A stretch of 64,000 bases of DNA from Salegentibacter flavus. Lineage in GTDB: Bacteria; Bacteroidota; Bacteroidia; Flavobacteriales; Flavobacteriaceae. A model generated the notes under the pieces. The model made no database searches, had not been told where the DNA came from, and saw nothing but the letters and a program-made list of their open reading frames with translations. Location: contig NZ_FOVL01000013.1 in the NCBI RefSeq assembly GCF_900115145.1, positions 1 through 64,000 on the forward strand, in the 5' to 3' direction. Made by a program: the position numbers and the translations under genes. Shown piece by piece: positions 15,125 to 24,729 of this stretch (positions are counted from its first letter, which is position 1; every line of letters starts with the position of its first letter).

Positions 15125-17071
15125 ATGAAGATCTTTTCAAGACTGATGTTGTCTTTTGCTGTTGCTGGAATGTTCGGTATTACGGCTACGGCCCAGGAGG
15201 TTGTGGAAAACAACCAGGCCGATTTTGATGAATTTATGGATCGTAGCGGTAACCGCTACAGGTCGGCTACCGGGAAACCTGGCCCCGATTACTGGCAAAA
15301 TGAAGCCGATTATGATATAGAAGCTACCCTTGACGACCAGGAACACACCATTACCGGTAAGATTACGCTTACCTATACCAATAACAGCCCCGAGCCTCTG
15401 GATTTTATCTGGATGCACCTGGAGCAAAACCGTTTCACCGAAGATTCCCGCGGAACTTTAACCACTCCTATCCAGGGAAATCGTTATAATGGCGATACCG
15501 ATGGTGGCTATACCATCTCCAATCTGGAAGCGAAGGTGAGAAGAAGTAGCTCGAATGAATACTTAATCAACGATACCAGGATGCAGGTTTTCTTTGAAGA
15601 GCCAATCCCGGCAAAAGGAGGAAAAGCTACGGTTTCTATGAACTTTAAATACAAAATTCCTGTTGAAGGCATGGACCGGATGGGCCGCCTTGATGTGGAA
15701 GACGGGACGATTTACGCCCTGGCACAGTGGTTTCCAAGGGCAGCAGTATTAGATGATGTGGAAGGTTGGAATATAGAGCCTTACCTTGGTGCGGGAGAGT
15801 TTTACCTCGACTATGGAGACTACGATTATAAAATCACCGCCCCGGCCAGCCATATAGTGGTAGGTTCGGGTACCTTACAAAACCCGCGACAAGTGCTTTC
15901 TTCAACCGTGAAAGACAGATGGGATCACGCCGCGAAAAGCGATTCTACGGTTTACCTGATTAAGCCTGAAGAGGTGAACGATATGTCTTTAAGAGCAAAA
16001 CAGGAAGGTACGCTTACCTGGCATTATAAGATTGAAAACGCCCGCGATGTGGCTTTTGGGTCTTCTAAAGCCTTTATCTGGGATGCAGCAAGAATCAATT
16101 TGTCTGACGGAAAGAAAGCTTTGGCACAGTCGGCTTATCCTAAAGAAAGCGATGGGGAAGGAGCCTGGTCCCGTTCTACTGAATATTCAAAAGCTTCGAT
16201 AGAATATTATTCTGAAAGATGGTTTGAATATCCTTACGGAGGCGCAGTAAATGTGGCCGCACATATTGGCGGAATGGAATATCCGGGACTAAATTTCTGT
16301 AGCTGGCAAAGCGAAGGAGCATCCCTGTGGGGGGTAACCGATCACGAATTCGGGCATAACTGGTTCCCGATGATCGTTGGTTCTAACGAGAGACGCTACG
16401 CGTGGATGGATGAAGGTTTCAATACTTTTATAAACCATTACAGTACTCTGGAATTCAATGATGGGGAATACCCTTCGAGATTAAACCAGACCAGGAATAT
16501 GACCGGCTGGTTTAATAGTGAACAAAGAGAAGGCATAGACACTTATCCCGATGTTACCAACCTGAGAAATCTTGGTATGACGGCATACTACAAGCCGGCG
16601 ATAGGTTTACTGCTGATGCGCGAATACATTCTTGGTGAAGAGCGTTTTGACAATGCTTTCAAATCCTACATTGAGACCTGGGCCTACAAACACCCACAAC
16701 CCGCCGATTTCTTTAACCATATGGAAAATGTAGCCGGGGAGAATTTGTCCTGGTTCTTTAAAGGCTGGTTCTACGGCACCGGAAATATAGATATCGCTCT
16801 AACCGGCGTTCAGGAATATCAGGGGAATTATGTGGTGAGCCTGGCTAATCGGGGAGAGATACCAATGCCGGTTTTGATGGTAATAACCTACGAAGATAAT
16901 TCTTCAGAAGAAATAAAGCTTCCGGTAGAAATCTGGCAGCGCGGGGATACCTGGAATTACCTTCACAGAACCGATAAAACTGTGAAAAGTATTGAACTTG
17001 ATCCCGACAAATTGTTACCGGACGTCAATTTCTCTAATGATGCCTGGCCACAGCCATTTTATAGGAATTAA
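15125..17071 (+). CDS. M1-family metallopeptidase, secreted
   Basis: This 648-residue protein has a signal peptide (cleavage after ITATAQ, residue 24), an N-terminal beta-sandwich domain and a gluzincin catalytic domain. The zinc site is HEFGH (in TDHEFGHNWFP, about residue 410) with the third ligand Glu in MDEGFNTF 18-20 residues later. The GGMEY exopeptidase motif lies just before it (IGGMEYPGLNF). It should be a periplasmic or outer-membrane aminopeptidase for peptide uptake. No C-terminal type IX secretion signal is obvious. A terminator follows. Confidence 0.9.
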   Translation: MKIFSRLMLSFAVAGMFGITATAQEVVENNQADFDEFMDRSGNRYRSATGKPGPDYWQNEADYDIEATLDDQEHTITGKITLTYTNNSPEPLDFIWMHLEQNRFTEDSRGTLTTPIQGNRYNGDTDGGYTISNLEAKVRRSSSNEYLINDTRMQVFFEEPIPAKGGKATVSMNFKYKIPVEGMDRMGRLDVEDGTIYALAQWFPRAAVLDDVEGWNIEPYLGAGEFYLDYGDYDYKITAPASHIVVGSGTLQNPRQVLSSTVKDRWDHAAKSDSTVYLIKPEEVNDMSLRAKQEGTLTWHYKIENARDVAFGSSKAFIWDAARINLSDGKKALAQSAYPKESDGEGAWSRSTEYSKASIEYYSERWFEYPYGGAVNVAAHIGGMEYPGLNFCSWQSEGASLWGVTDHEFGHNWFPMIVGSNERRYAWMDEGFNTFINHYSTLEFNDGEYPSRLNQTRNMTGWFNSEQREGIDTYPDVTNLRNLGMTAYYKPAIGLLLMREYILGEERFDNAFKSYIETWAYKHPQPADFFNHMENVAGENLSWFFKGWFYGTGNIDIALTGVQEYQGNYVVSLANRGEIPMPVLMVITYEDNSSEEIKLPVEIWQRGDTWNYLHRTDKTVKSIELDPDKLLPDVNFSNDAWPQPFYRN

Positions 17072-17092
17072 AGAGTAAATAAATTTTGCTAT

Positions 17093-17126
17093 AAGGCTGC
17101 CCTGTGTTTGGGGCAGCCTTTTTTAT
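17093..17126 (+). terminator. Terminator after M1 peptidase
   Basis: AAGGCTGCCC (17093-17102) pairs with GGGCAGCCTT (17111-17120) over an eight-base loop and is followed by TTTTA. It is a strong rho-independent terminator. Confidence 0.9.
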
Positions 17127-17190
17127 TTTAAAATTATTACTTCGGAAATTAATCTGTAATTCCCGATATTTAAACTGAAAATTCACCAAA

Positions 17191-17514
17191 ATGGATAATT
17201 CAGAATTAATAAATAAGATTAAGGAAGAGATCGCTAAAACCGAAGCCCGGATTATCAAATACAGGGAACTCACCAAACCAATCTCTCCGGAAAACGCTAT
17301 TGGGCGTGTTTCCCGGATGGATGCTATAAATAATAAAAGCGTAAATGAATCGGCTTTACGTCAGGTAGAACAAAAGCTTAAAGATCTTAACAGGGTCCTG
17401 GAGAAGGCCGGGAGTAAGGATTTTGGAATATGTGTGAAATGCAAAAAACCAATTCCGGTTGGAAGGCTTATGATAAGGCCGGAAAGTCTGCTTTGTGTGA
17501 ATTGCGCTGCATAA
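17191..17514 (+). CDS. Small DksA/TraR-type zinc finger protein
   Basis: This 107-residue protein has a helical coiled-coil N-terminus (residues 1-72) and a C-terminal C4 zinc finger, C-x2-C in GICVKCKKPIP and C-x2-C in LLCVNCAA. This is the TraR/DksA pattern. Proteins of this shape bind the RNA polymerase secondary channel and alter initiation, or act as small structural zinc proteins. It is shorter than E. coli DksA (151 residues), and the acidic coiled-coil tip that DksA uses is not clearly present, so a DksA role is only possible. It stands alone, 67 bp before the next gene. Confidence 0.82.
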   Translation: MDNSELINKIKEEIAKTEARIIKYRELTKPISPENAIGRVSRMDAINNKSVNESALRQVEQKLKDLNRVLEKAGSKDFGICVKCKKPIPVGRLMIRPESLLCVNCAA

Positions 17515-17537
17515 ATCGTATTCTGTTTAGCAATTGG

Positions 17538-17564
17538 TGTAACAATACCTTGCTGTTTTCGTCT
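17538..17564 (+). promoter_or_regulatory. ECF-type promoter, TGTAAC-N16-CGTCT
   Basis: TGTAAC (17538-17543), a 16-base spacer and CGTCT (17560-17564) fit the -35 AAC and -10 CGTC elements of extracytoplasmic-function sigma factors. It ends 17 bp before the start of the secreted CarboxypepD_reg protein, in line with an envelope-stress-type gene. No ECF sigma gene lies in the window. Confidence 0.4.
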
Positions 17565-17581
17565 TCTATAAGAAAGAACCT

Positions 17582-19093
17582 ATGCGTTTATTATTTGTTT
17601 TAGCAATTTTGATCATTGCCCCGGTTTCAACAGTAATCGCACAGCAATATACCGCGCGGGTTCTGGATGAAAAGTCTCGGGAAGCTATTCCCTTTGCTAC
17701 CGTGCAATATGCCGCTCATAAAGGAGTGATCACAAATGAGGAAGGCAAGTTTGCTTTTACCGCTAAGCTGGAAGAAACTGATACAATTAAAATTTCTTCC
17801 CTGGGCTATGAAGCTTTTGAAACTGTGGCACTCCATTTTAAGGACTCGGTAATTTTTTTAAAACCACAGAGTATAAAACTGAGTGATGTTTTTCTTAGCA
17901 ATAAAAACCTTTCGGGTGAAGAGATCATGGAGCGGGTGAAAAGCAATATCAGTAATAATTATAATCTTAACCTGACCCAAAAAAGATTCTTTTTCAGGGA
18001 ATCCCAGATCAATAAGATCCGGCAATTTGATCTTAAAGTTGAAGAAAGCACTATACCTGAGCTTAACCAGGAATTGATGAATAAGATCACCTCCAGTATT
18101 CCCAGAGTAACAGATTCTTATAAAGAGGTTTTAGGCGATTTTTACGGGAATTACGATACTCAGAAAATTCAGCTGATTAAGGCTGCAAATCTTCATAACC
18201 CACAGAATCTGGCTGATCTTAAGGAATTGAGCGGTAAATTGGAAAATATTTTTCAGCAAAACATAAAAAGCAATTCGTTTCTCAAGATCAAATCGGGGAT
18301 AGTAGGGGTGAAAGTAGATGCCGAAGAGTTTGCTGAGGATATGAAAGAGGAAAAACCGGATAGTGAGAAAAGCGCAGATGAATTACAAAAGGCACGCTTT
18401 CAGAAACAGAAGGACCTGGGAACTTTCGCTGACTCCAGAATAGAAAGGCTGCTCCAGAATATATTCTGGAAAGAGGATATAACATTAGACTTTTTCGAAA
18501 AATCCAGGAAATATAATTTTAAGCTCGAGGGATATGCTCAAATGGAAGATGCCGTGGTTTATATAATTTCTTTCGAACCTAAACGCGGTGCCGATTTTAA
18601 AGGAAAAATATACGTGAATACGGTAGATTATGGTGTCTACCGGTTGGAATATGAGAATGTAAAGCCCTTAAAGAAATTCCGCCTTTTCGGAATTAGCACG
18701 CTGGAGGATGTTTACCGGGGCATGATGATTTTCTCTAAGGATGAAACCGGAAAATATCAACCAAAATATATAGAACAGGAACAAGGAGAAAGCTTTGGAA
18801 TAGAGCGCCCACTTAAGGTAATTGAAAAAAATAAATTTGTGGCCGGCCGAAGAAAGCAAAATGAACTTGATCTGGATATAAAGATACATTCGGGCCAGCT
18901 AAGAAAATACCAGATGCTGGTCTATGAGAACCGGCCATTAACAGCTAAAGATTTTGAGGGACTAAAACCAACAAGCAATTTTGAGTATGAAACCTTCAAA
19001 ACCTATAATGCCGGGTTCTGGGATGGCTATGATATTATTGAACCCAATGCTGCCATAAAAGCTTTTACAGCTCTGGAACAGTCTCTACAGTAA
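17582..19093 (+). CDS. Secreted CarboxypepD_reg-like protein
   Basis: This 503-residue protein has a signal peptide (cleavage after TVIAQ, residue 20) and an N-terminal CarboxypepD_reg-like beta-sandwich (20-100; ARVLDEKSREAIPFATVQYA, later GVITNEEGKFAF). Long, mixed alpha/beta domains without a recognised motif follow. The last 200 residues contain beta-rich segments (YIISFEPKRGADFKGKIYVN) resembling periplasmic outer-membrane-associated proteins of this phylum. There is no plug or TonB barrel. A role at the cell surface or outer membrane is likely, but the function is unknown. A possible ECF promoter lies upstream. Confidence 0.75.
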   Translation: MRLLFVLAILIIAPVSTVIAQQYTARVLDEKSREAIPFATVQYAAHKGVITNEEGKFAFTAKLEETDTIKISSLGYEAFETVALHFKDSVIFLKPQSIKLSDVFLSNKNLSGEEIMERVKSNISNNYNLNLTQKRFFFRESQINKIRQFDLKVEESTIPELNQELMNKITSSIPRVTDSYKEVLGDFYGNYDTQKIQLIKAANLHNPQNLADLKELSGKLENIFQQNIKSNSFLKIKSGIVGVKVDAEEFAEDMKEEKPDSEKSADELQKARFQKQKDLGTFADSRIERLLQNIFWKEDITLDFFEKSRKYNFKLEGYAQMEDAVVYIISFEPKRGADFKGKIYVNTVDYGVYRLEYENVKPLKKFRLFGISTLEDVYRGMMIFSKDETGKYQPKYIEQEQGESFGIERPLKVIEKNKFVAGRRKQNELDLDIKIHSGQLRKYQMLVYENRPLTAKDFEGLKPTSNFEYETFKTYNAGFWDGYDIIEPNAAIKAFTALEQSLQ

Positions 19094-19125
19094 AAAATCC
19101 CGGCAATTTCCTGCCGGGATTTTTT
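19092..19125. terminator. Bidirectional terminator between convergent genes
   Basis: AAAAAATCCCGGCA (19092-19105) pairs perfectly with TGCCGGGATTTTTT (19112-19125) over the loop ATTTCC. Poly-A and poly-T flanks make it work in both directions, serving the gene ending at 19093 and the opposing gene ending at 19144. Confidence 0.92.
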
Positions 19126-19143
19126 ATAAAATATTTCCAGGTT

Positions 19144-20580
19144 TTAAGACTCCTTATCTCTGAAAAGATTTTTCTCCTTGATCATTTTGGCGGTTTTCTC
19201 TGGAATCATTTTTTCCCATCCTTCTTCGCCATCTACTATCATTTGATGCACCTCTCGGGAATGGATGTCCAAAACTTTTGGCTCATAGTCTGTGATGTCT
19301 ACCACCCGGTTGTTATCCAGGAAGAACTTATATAGCTCCTTGATACGAGGATGCACTTTCAGATTTTTGCTGGTGACGATCTCCCCGGTTTCCTGATTTT
19401 TAAGCGGATAGAGATAGATCTTCAGGTTTTTAAAGAAGAGTTTTCCAAAGGCTTCCAGAATTCCCCCGCTTAAATGCCGGTAGTATTTCTCGTCAAAAAT
19501 GTCGATCAGGGTGTTAACACCCATAGAAAGCCCCATCTGTTCCTTGGTGTGCTGGGAGAAATATTCTACTACCTTGTAATATTCCTGGAAATTGGAGATC
19601 ATGACAAAGTGTCCAAGACTGCAGAGCAGGTCGGCACGGTCAAGGAAATCTTTTTCGTCTATTTCTCCTTCAGACTTCAAGTTGGAAAGCGTTATTTCGA
19701 AAATAACTACGGTTTTTTCCGGATCTACTCTCTTTTCTTTTCTGAATAATTCCAGCGCTTTCTCGTACATGTTCATATTCACATTGGTCACCGGACGGAA
19801 ACTTCCGCGCAGGGTTAGAATATTCTTCTTATACAAGACATTCGCCGGGAGAATATTATTTCCTTCAGGGTTGAACATTACGGCCTCGGTAATACCATTC
19901 TTAATAAGTTGGAGGCTCATCAGGCGGTTGTCAACCTCTTTAAAGACAGGTCCTGTAAAATTTACGGCATCTATCTCTATCTTGTCATTAGAAAGGTGAT
20001 CAAAAAGATGCTTGAGCAATTCCTTGGGATCATCATATTGATAAAAAGCACCGTAAATTAGATTTACACCCAGGATTCCCAGACTTATTTGCTGGTGAAC
20101 CGCGCTGTTTTCGTGAAACTGGACATGCAGGATTATACTGCTGTATTCCTCCCTGGGTTTTGTTTGGAAATTTATTCCAAGCCATCCGTGACCCTTATAT
20201 TTTTTTGCCCAGTCAATGGTAGCCACTGTATTAGCGTAACTGAAGAATAATTTGTCCGGATGTTTTTCCCGGGATATGCGTTCTTCTATGAGCTTGCTTT
20301 CATAATCAAGCATGCTCTTCAACCTGGATTCGGTTACATATCTTCCAGTTGATTCCAAACCATATATCGCGTCACTAAAATCCTTATCGTAGGCGCTAAT
20401 GGTTTTGGCAATAGTACCGGAGGGACTCCCGGCCCGGAAAAAGTTTCGCACAGTTTCCTGGCCAGCGCCAATTTCAGCAAAGGTGCCATAGATATTCTTG
20501 TTTAGATTTATTCTTAGGGTCTTATTCTCTATTGAAGTAATGTTCTCAAATTCCAGGTCTCCCTCATCAATTACAGACAT
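19144..20580 (-). CDS. Conserved protein of unknown function, often mislabelled as a nucleotidyltransferase
   Basis: The 478-residue soluble protein has no signal peptide. It opens with acidic residues and then the highly conserved block NIYGTFAEIGAGQETVRNFF and GSPSGTIAKTISAYDK. I recall related Bacteroidota proteins annotated as nicotinate-nucleotide adenylyltransferase, but no HxGH or ISSTxxR motif of that family is present, so the label is unsupported. The middle has Rossmann-like alternation of strands (KTVVIFEITLSN, HFVMISNFQEYY). It lies 38 bp downstream of SulP on the same strand and could be in one transcript with it. No enzyme class can be assigned. Confidence 0.6.
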   Translation of the reverse strand: MSVIDEGDLEFENITSIENKTLRINLNKNIYGTFAEIGAGQETVRNFFRAGSPSGTIAKTISAYDKDFSDAIYGLESTGRYVTESRLKSMLDYESKLIEERISREKHPDKLFFSYANTVATIDWAKKYKGHGWLGINFQTKPREEYSSIILHVQFHENSAVHQQISLGILGVNLIYGAFYQYDDPKELLKHLFDHLSNDKIEIDAVNFTGPVFKEVDNRLMSLQLIKNGITEAVMFNPEGNNILPANVLYKKNILTLRGSFRPVTNVNMNMYEKALELFRKEKRVDPEKTVVIFEITLSNLKSEGEIDEKDFLDRADLLCSLGHFVMISNFQEYYKVVEYFSQHTKEQMGLSMGVNTLIDIFDEKYYRHLSGGILEAFGKLFFKNLKIYLYPLKNQETGEIVTSKNLKVHPRIKELYKFFLDNNRVVDITDYEPKVLDIHSREVHQMIVDGEEGWEKMIPEKTAKMIKEKNLFRDKES

Positions 20581-20618
20581 ATCCTTAGATTTATAGTTGC
20601 CCCATAAATTTACTAAAC

Positions 20619-22160
20619 TTAAATCTTATCTGCTACTACTTTATAGGTTGGATCTTCAAGAATGTTAACTTCAATAATGGCATCGGCTTTATTTAAAAGT
20701 GCCCGGCAGTCACTGCTTAAGTGTCTTAAATGAAGTTTCTTACCTTGTTTGTGGTATCTTTCGGTTAGTTTGTTAACCGCTTCAATCCCACTCATATCTA
20801 CGATACGGCTTTCTGAAAAGTCAATAACCACATGTTCGGGGTCATTTAAAACATCAAATTTATCGTTAAACGCCTGCACCGATCCGAAGAAAAGAGGCCC
20901 GTAGATCTCGTAATGTTTAACACCTTCTTCGTCTACTCTTTTTCTGGCTCTAATTCGTTTGGCGTTATCCCAGGCAAAAACAAGTGCTGAAATAATAACC
21001 CCGATTAATACCGCCAATGCCAGATTGTGGAGCACAACAGTTACTCCGGTAACCAGTACCATTACCAGAATATCAGATTTTGGCATTCTTCTGAAAGTTC
21101 TTAAGCTGGCCCATTCAAAAGTACCCACGGCAACCATAATCATAAGTCCGGTAAGCGCTGCCATCGGCAGAAGTTCAATCACACTTGAACCAAACATAAT
21201 AAAGATAAGCAAGCTCACCGCCGCAACAATCCCTGATAACCGGGCTCGTGCGCCTGATGATACGTTAATAAGACTTTGTCCTAGCATGGCACAACCTCCC
21301 ATTCCGGAAAAGAAACCGGATAGAATGTTGGCCCCGCCCTGTGCTACACATTCCTTATTACCACTACCACGGGTTTCAGTAATCTCGTCGATAATATTAA
21401 GGGTAAGTAAACTCTCTATCAAACCTACTCCCGCCATAATTGCGGCGTAAGGAAATATTAACATGATGCTGTCTAAAGTGAAGGGAACCATCGGGATGTG
21501 GAATGGAGGAAACCCACCTTTAATTGAGGCGATATCTCCTACGGTCTTGGTGTCTATGCCCATGGCAGCAACTATACCAAATACCACCAGGATAGCTACC
21601 AGGGTGGCCGGTACTACTTTGGTTAATTTTGGTAATAGCCAGATGATCAAAATAGCGGTAATCACAAGACCTAGGTAGGTGTAAAGTGGGGCACCGGTCA
21701 TCCATTCCAGTTCGCCGGCCGCATTGGGCGTTTTAAACTGGTCGAGCTGAGACATGAAAATAATAATTGCCAAACCATTAACAAATCCGAAGATTACCGA
21801 ATGCGGTACCAGCCTGATAAGCTTACCGAGACGCAGTACTCCTGCCAGAATCTGGATCAAACCGGCCAAAATTACCGTAGCGAAAACATATTCGGGACCA
21901 TGAGAAATAGACAGGGCTACAATAACCACAGCTACGGCGCCGGTTGCTCCGGAAATCATACCGGGGCGTCCCCCAAAGATTGAAGTGATAAGGCCCATTA
22001 CAAAAGCCGCATATAAACCGGTAAGGGGTGATAAGCCAGCGATAAGCGCAAAAGCAACCGCTTCGGGAATTAAAGCCAGGGCAACGGTTAATCCGGCCAG
22101 GACTTCTGTTTTGTAATCTACTTTTTGTGAAAAATCAAAAAGGTTGAAAATCTTTTTCAT
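20619..22160 (-). CDS. SulP (SLC26) anion transporter with STAS domain
   Basis: This 513-residue inner-membrane protein opens with the family motif in which TM1 follows DYKTEVLAGLTVALALIPEA, and has about 12-14 hydrophobic segments up to residue 400. A cytoplasmic C-terminal STAS domain follows (about 405-505; HVVIDFSESRIVDMSGIEAV, then LHLRHLSSDCRALL). Family members carry sulfate, bicarbonate or other anions with sodium or protons. The substrate is not predictable; with no sulfate-assimilation genes nearby, bicarbonate is as likely as sulfate. Length fits the shorter bacterial SulP proteins. Confidence 0.92.
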   Translation of the reverse strand: MKKIFNLFDFSQKVDYKTEVLAGLTVALALIPEAVAFALIAGLSPLTGLYAAFVMGLITSIFGGRPGMISGATGAVAVVIVALSISHGPEYVFATVILAGLIQILAGVLRLGKLIRLVPHSVIFGFVNGLAIIIFMSQLDQFKTPNAAGELEWMTGAPLYTYLGLVITAILIIWLLPKLTKVVPATLVAILVVFGIVAAMGIDTKTVGDIASIKGGFPPFHIPMVPFTLDSIMLIFPYAAIMAGVGLIESLLTLNIIDEITETRGSGNKECVAQGGANILSGFFSGMGGCAMLGQSLINVSSGARARLSGIVAAVSLLIFIMFGSSVIELLPMAALTGLMIMVAVGTFEWASLRTFRRMPKSDILVMVLVTGVTVVLHNLALAVLIGVIISALVFAWDNAKRIRARKRVDEEGVKHYEIYGPLFFGSVQAFNDKFDVLNDPEHVVIDFSESRIVDMSGIEAVNKLTERYHKQGKKLHLRHLSSDCRALLNKADAIIEVNILEDPTYKVVADKI

Positions 22161-22404
22161 CAGAATAGAAATTTAGTATATAGTGATTGGCGAAAGTTTT
22201 TTCTCGCAGAATAATTGCAAAATGGGGAAGCTAAGACCTGTTTAGGGCGGAGTAATCGGAGATGATTGTATGTTTCTTCCGTGTGTCATAAGAGCCGGCA
22301 AAATTAGTTAATTATTTTTAACAGAAAAGCTCCGGCCCGATTAACTTCTGCTTTTTGTTATACTCTTAATTTATAGTGGGTTAAAATGCGAGATCGACAA
22401 TAAT

Positions 22405-23577
22405 TCAATTTAAACGTTCATTGCTGAAAACCTTCGGGGAAGCTGAAAATGTTTCCGGGCGTAAAGATTGATATATTTCTGAAGAATGAGGATGGGTGAG
22501 TACCAGCTGCCATAAATTTAATTTTTTTGCCCGGAAAGCTGCCGCACTGGAATTCAGGTAAAATTCCCACATCCTGTAAAAAATATCGCTGTAATCTGGT
22601 TTTAGCTCCGGCCAGGCTTGTTTAAAGTTTTCCATCCAGGCCATAAGGGTGTGGTCGTAGTATAAACCGAAATTATGCCAATCTTCAAGAATGAGTTTGC
22701 GCTCCATTGCCTGTCCTATCTGTCTGACTGAAGGAATTAAACCCTGCGGAAAAATGTATTTGTTGATCCAGGGATCGGTATGGTATTTTGTGAAATTCCC
22801 GCCGATAAAATGCACCAGGCTGATGCCGTCTGTTTTTAAAGCTCTTTTAATTACCTGCATAAAACTTTCAAAATTTTTATGCCCTACATGCTCCAGCATT
22901 CCTATAGAAACTATGCGGTCATATTTTTCATCCACATCCCGGTAATCCTGAAATCTAATCTCTACCGGTAATCCCTGGCAACGCTCAGTAGCTAGTTTTT
23001 GTTGTTCTTCAGAGATCGTGATTCCGGTAACTGTTACGCCGTAATTTTCAGCGGCATATTTGGCAAAACCTCCCCAGCCACAACCAATATCCAGTAATGT
23101 TTGTCCTTTTTTTAATTTAAGTTTTTGGCAAATGAGTTCCAGTTTGTGGCGCTGGGCTTCTGCCAGGTCTTTGGCATCTTTCCAATAACCACAGGAGTAA
23201 ACCATAAGGGGGTCCAGCATTTTCTTATAAAGATCATTGCCGATATTATAGTGGCTCCCAACAGATCTAAGTGCTTTGCTCTTGGTTTGCTGATTGAAAA
23301 TCTTTGATTTTAGCCACAGTAATTTTAGCCGGAAATTTGATTTGATCTTTTCCTCCAGATTAGCCCTGAAGAGGCGGTGAAACATTTTATCTAATGCCCG
23401 GCATTCCCACCAGCCTTCCATGTAGGATTCTCCAAATCCCAGGGAGCCACGGCTAAAAACAGCTTGATAAAAATTTTCATTTTTCACCAAAATGTCCCAG
23501 GACTGCTTGCCGTTGATCTCTATTCCGGCCTCCTGCAATAAATTTTGTACGGCGGTTTTGTAGTCTGTTTTTGCCAT
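22405..23577 (-). CDS. cfa: Cyclopropane-fatty-acyl-phospholipid synthase
   Basis: This 390-residue enzyme adds a methylene group from S-adenosylmethionine to unsaturated phospholipid acyl chains. The SAM-binding motif I is LLDIGCGWGGFAKYAAENYG, followed by TGITISEEQ. Upstream lies SVGSHYNIGNDLYKKMLDP, which is near-invariant in this family, and downstream are FQDYRDVDEKYDRIVSIGMLEH and YIFPQGLIPS. All the expected blocks of the bacterial Cfa family are intact, with a short N-terminal domain. It is peripheral to the inner membrane. It is transcribed alone, 245 bp after its downstream neighbour's start. Confidence 0.93.
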   Translation of the reverse strand: MAKTDYKTAVQNLLQEAGIEINGKQSWDILVKNENFYQAVFSRGSLGFGESYMEGWWECRALDKMFHRLFRANLEEKIKSNFRLKLLWLKSKIFNQQTKSKALRSVGSHYNIGNDLYKKMLDPLMVYSCGYWKDAKDLAEAQRHKLELICQKLKLKKGQTLLDIGCGWGGFAKYAAENYGVTVTGITISEEQQKLATERCQGLPVEIRFQDYRDVDEKYDRIVSIGMLEHVGHKNFESFMQVIKRALKTDGISLVHFIGGNFTKYHTDPWINKYIFPQGLIPSVRQIGQAMERKLILEDWHNFGLYYDHTLMAWMENFKQAWPELKPDYSDIFYRMWEFYLNSSAAAFRAKKLNLWQLVLTHPHSSEIYQSLRPETFSASPKVFSNERLN

Positions 23578-23731
23578 ATAAACTATGTTTTCGAGGTTTA
23601 AACTCCTTAAATACTGAGGTTTACTAACTTAAATTTAACTGATTTTCAGGATATTTTAAAATTTAAACCACTTTATTGCGATGTGGTTGCCACAACTCTT
23701 GCTATTTTTGCAAAAAGAAATTTCTAGTAAA

Positions 23732-24613
23732 ATGGCACATAAAGCAGGATTTGTAAATATTATAGGAAACCCCAATGTGGGAAAATCAACGCTGATGAAT
23801 GCTTTTGTGGGCGAGAAACTCTCTATCATCACCTCCAAAGCACAAACCACCCGACACCGTATTCTTGGGATCGTAAACGGGGAGGATTTCCAGATGATCC
23901 TTAGCGATACCCCGGGAATAATAAAACCGGCTTATCAGCTTCAGGAATCGATGATGAGTTTTGTGAAATCGGCCTTCGAGGATGCCGATGTGTTGATCTA
24001 TATGGTTGAAATTGGCGAACAGGAACTTAAAGATGAAGCTTTTTTCGATCAGATCATCCAGGCTAAAATTCCTGTTTTATTACTGCTGAATAAGATCGAT
24101 AAATCCAATCAGGAAGAATTGGAATCCCAGGTAGCATTATGGACAGAAAAAGTGCCTAATGCTGAAATATTCCCGATCTCTGCTCTGGAAGGTTTTAATG
24201 TTGCCGAGGTCTTTAACCGTATTATAGAACTATTACCTGAAGCTCCGCCATTTTACCCAAAGGACACGCTTACCGATAAACCAGAGCGTTTTTTCGTAAA
24301 TGAGATCATTCGCGAGAAAATTTTAATGCATTATAAAAAGGAGATACCTTATTCCGTAGAAATCGATACCCAGGAATTCTTTGAGGAAGAGAAAATCATC
24401 AGGATGCGCAGCGTGATAATGGTTGAGCGTGATACTCAGAAGGGAATTATCATTGGCCATAAAGGTGCGGCCTTGAAAAGGGTAGGAGTGGAAGCCCGAA
24501 AAGACCTGGAGAAATTCTTCGGGAAACAGGTGCATCTTGAACTATATGTAAAGGTTAACAAAAACTGGCGCAGCGACCAGAGACAGCTTAAACGTTTTGG
24601 ATATAACGATTAA
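23732..24613 (+). CDS. era: GTPase Era
   Basis: This 293-residue ribosome-assembly GTPase binds the 3' end of 16S rRNA. The G motifs are GNPNVGKST (G1), DTPG (G3) and NKID (G4), followed by a C-terminal KH domain (IGHKGAALKRVGVEARKDLE). The ATG at 23732 is preferred over a 17-codon upstream extension because it starts at the conserved MAHKAGFV. It is followed 117 bp later by der, a second ribosome GTPase, on the same strand. Confidence 0.97.
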   Translation: MAHKAGFVNIIGNPNVGKSTLMNAFVGEKLSIITSKAQTTRHRILGIVNGEDFQMILSDTPGIIKPAYQLQESMMSFVKSAFEDADVLIYMVEIGEQELKDEAFFDQIIQAKIPVLLLLNKIDKSNQEELESQVALWTEKVPNAEIFPISALEGFNVAEVFNRIIELLPEAPPFYPKDTLTDKPERFFVNEIIREKILMHYKKEIPYSVEIDTQEFFEEEKIIRMRSVIMVERDTQKGIIIGHKGAALKRVGVEARKDLEKFFGKQVHLELYVKVNKNWRSDQRQLKRFGYND

Positions 24614-24699
24614 ATCAGAACCCAGTTTGTCCTAAAGGCCGTTTTTCAGACTAAAAAATATGCGGTTTAGACTTTTCAGTCAAACCCGATTTTTTACAC

Positions 24700-24707
24700 T
24701 AATTTTG
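24700..24707 (+). promoter_or_regulatory. -7 box (TAATTTTG) upstream of der
   Basis: TAATTTTG matches TAnnTTTG and lies 22 bp before the der start. No clear -33 TTTG is present at the right distance, so this is weak evidence. It suggests der has its own promoter besides read-through from era. Confidence 0.4.
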
Positions 24708-24729
24708 CATTTTAATAAAAGAATAAGCT

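Noticed and set aside
17191-17514. True DksA
   Set aside because: It is too short and the coiled-coil tip with acidic residues is not clearly present; only the zinc finger class can be claimed.
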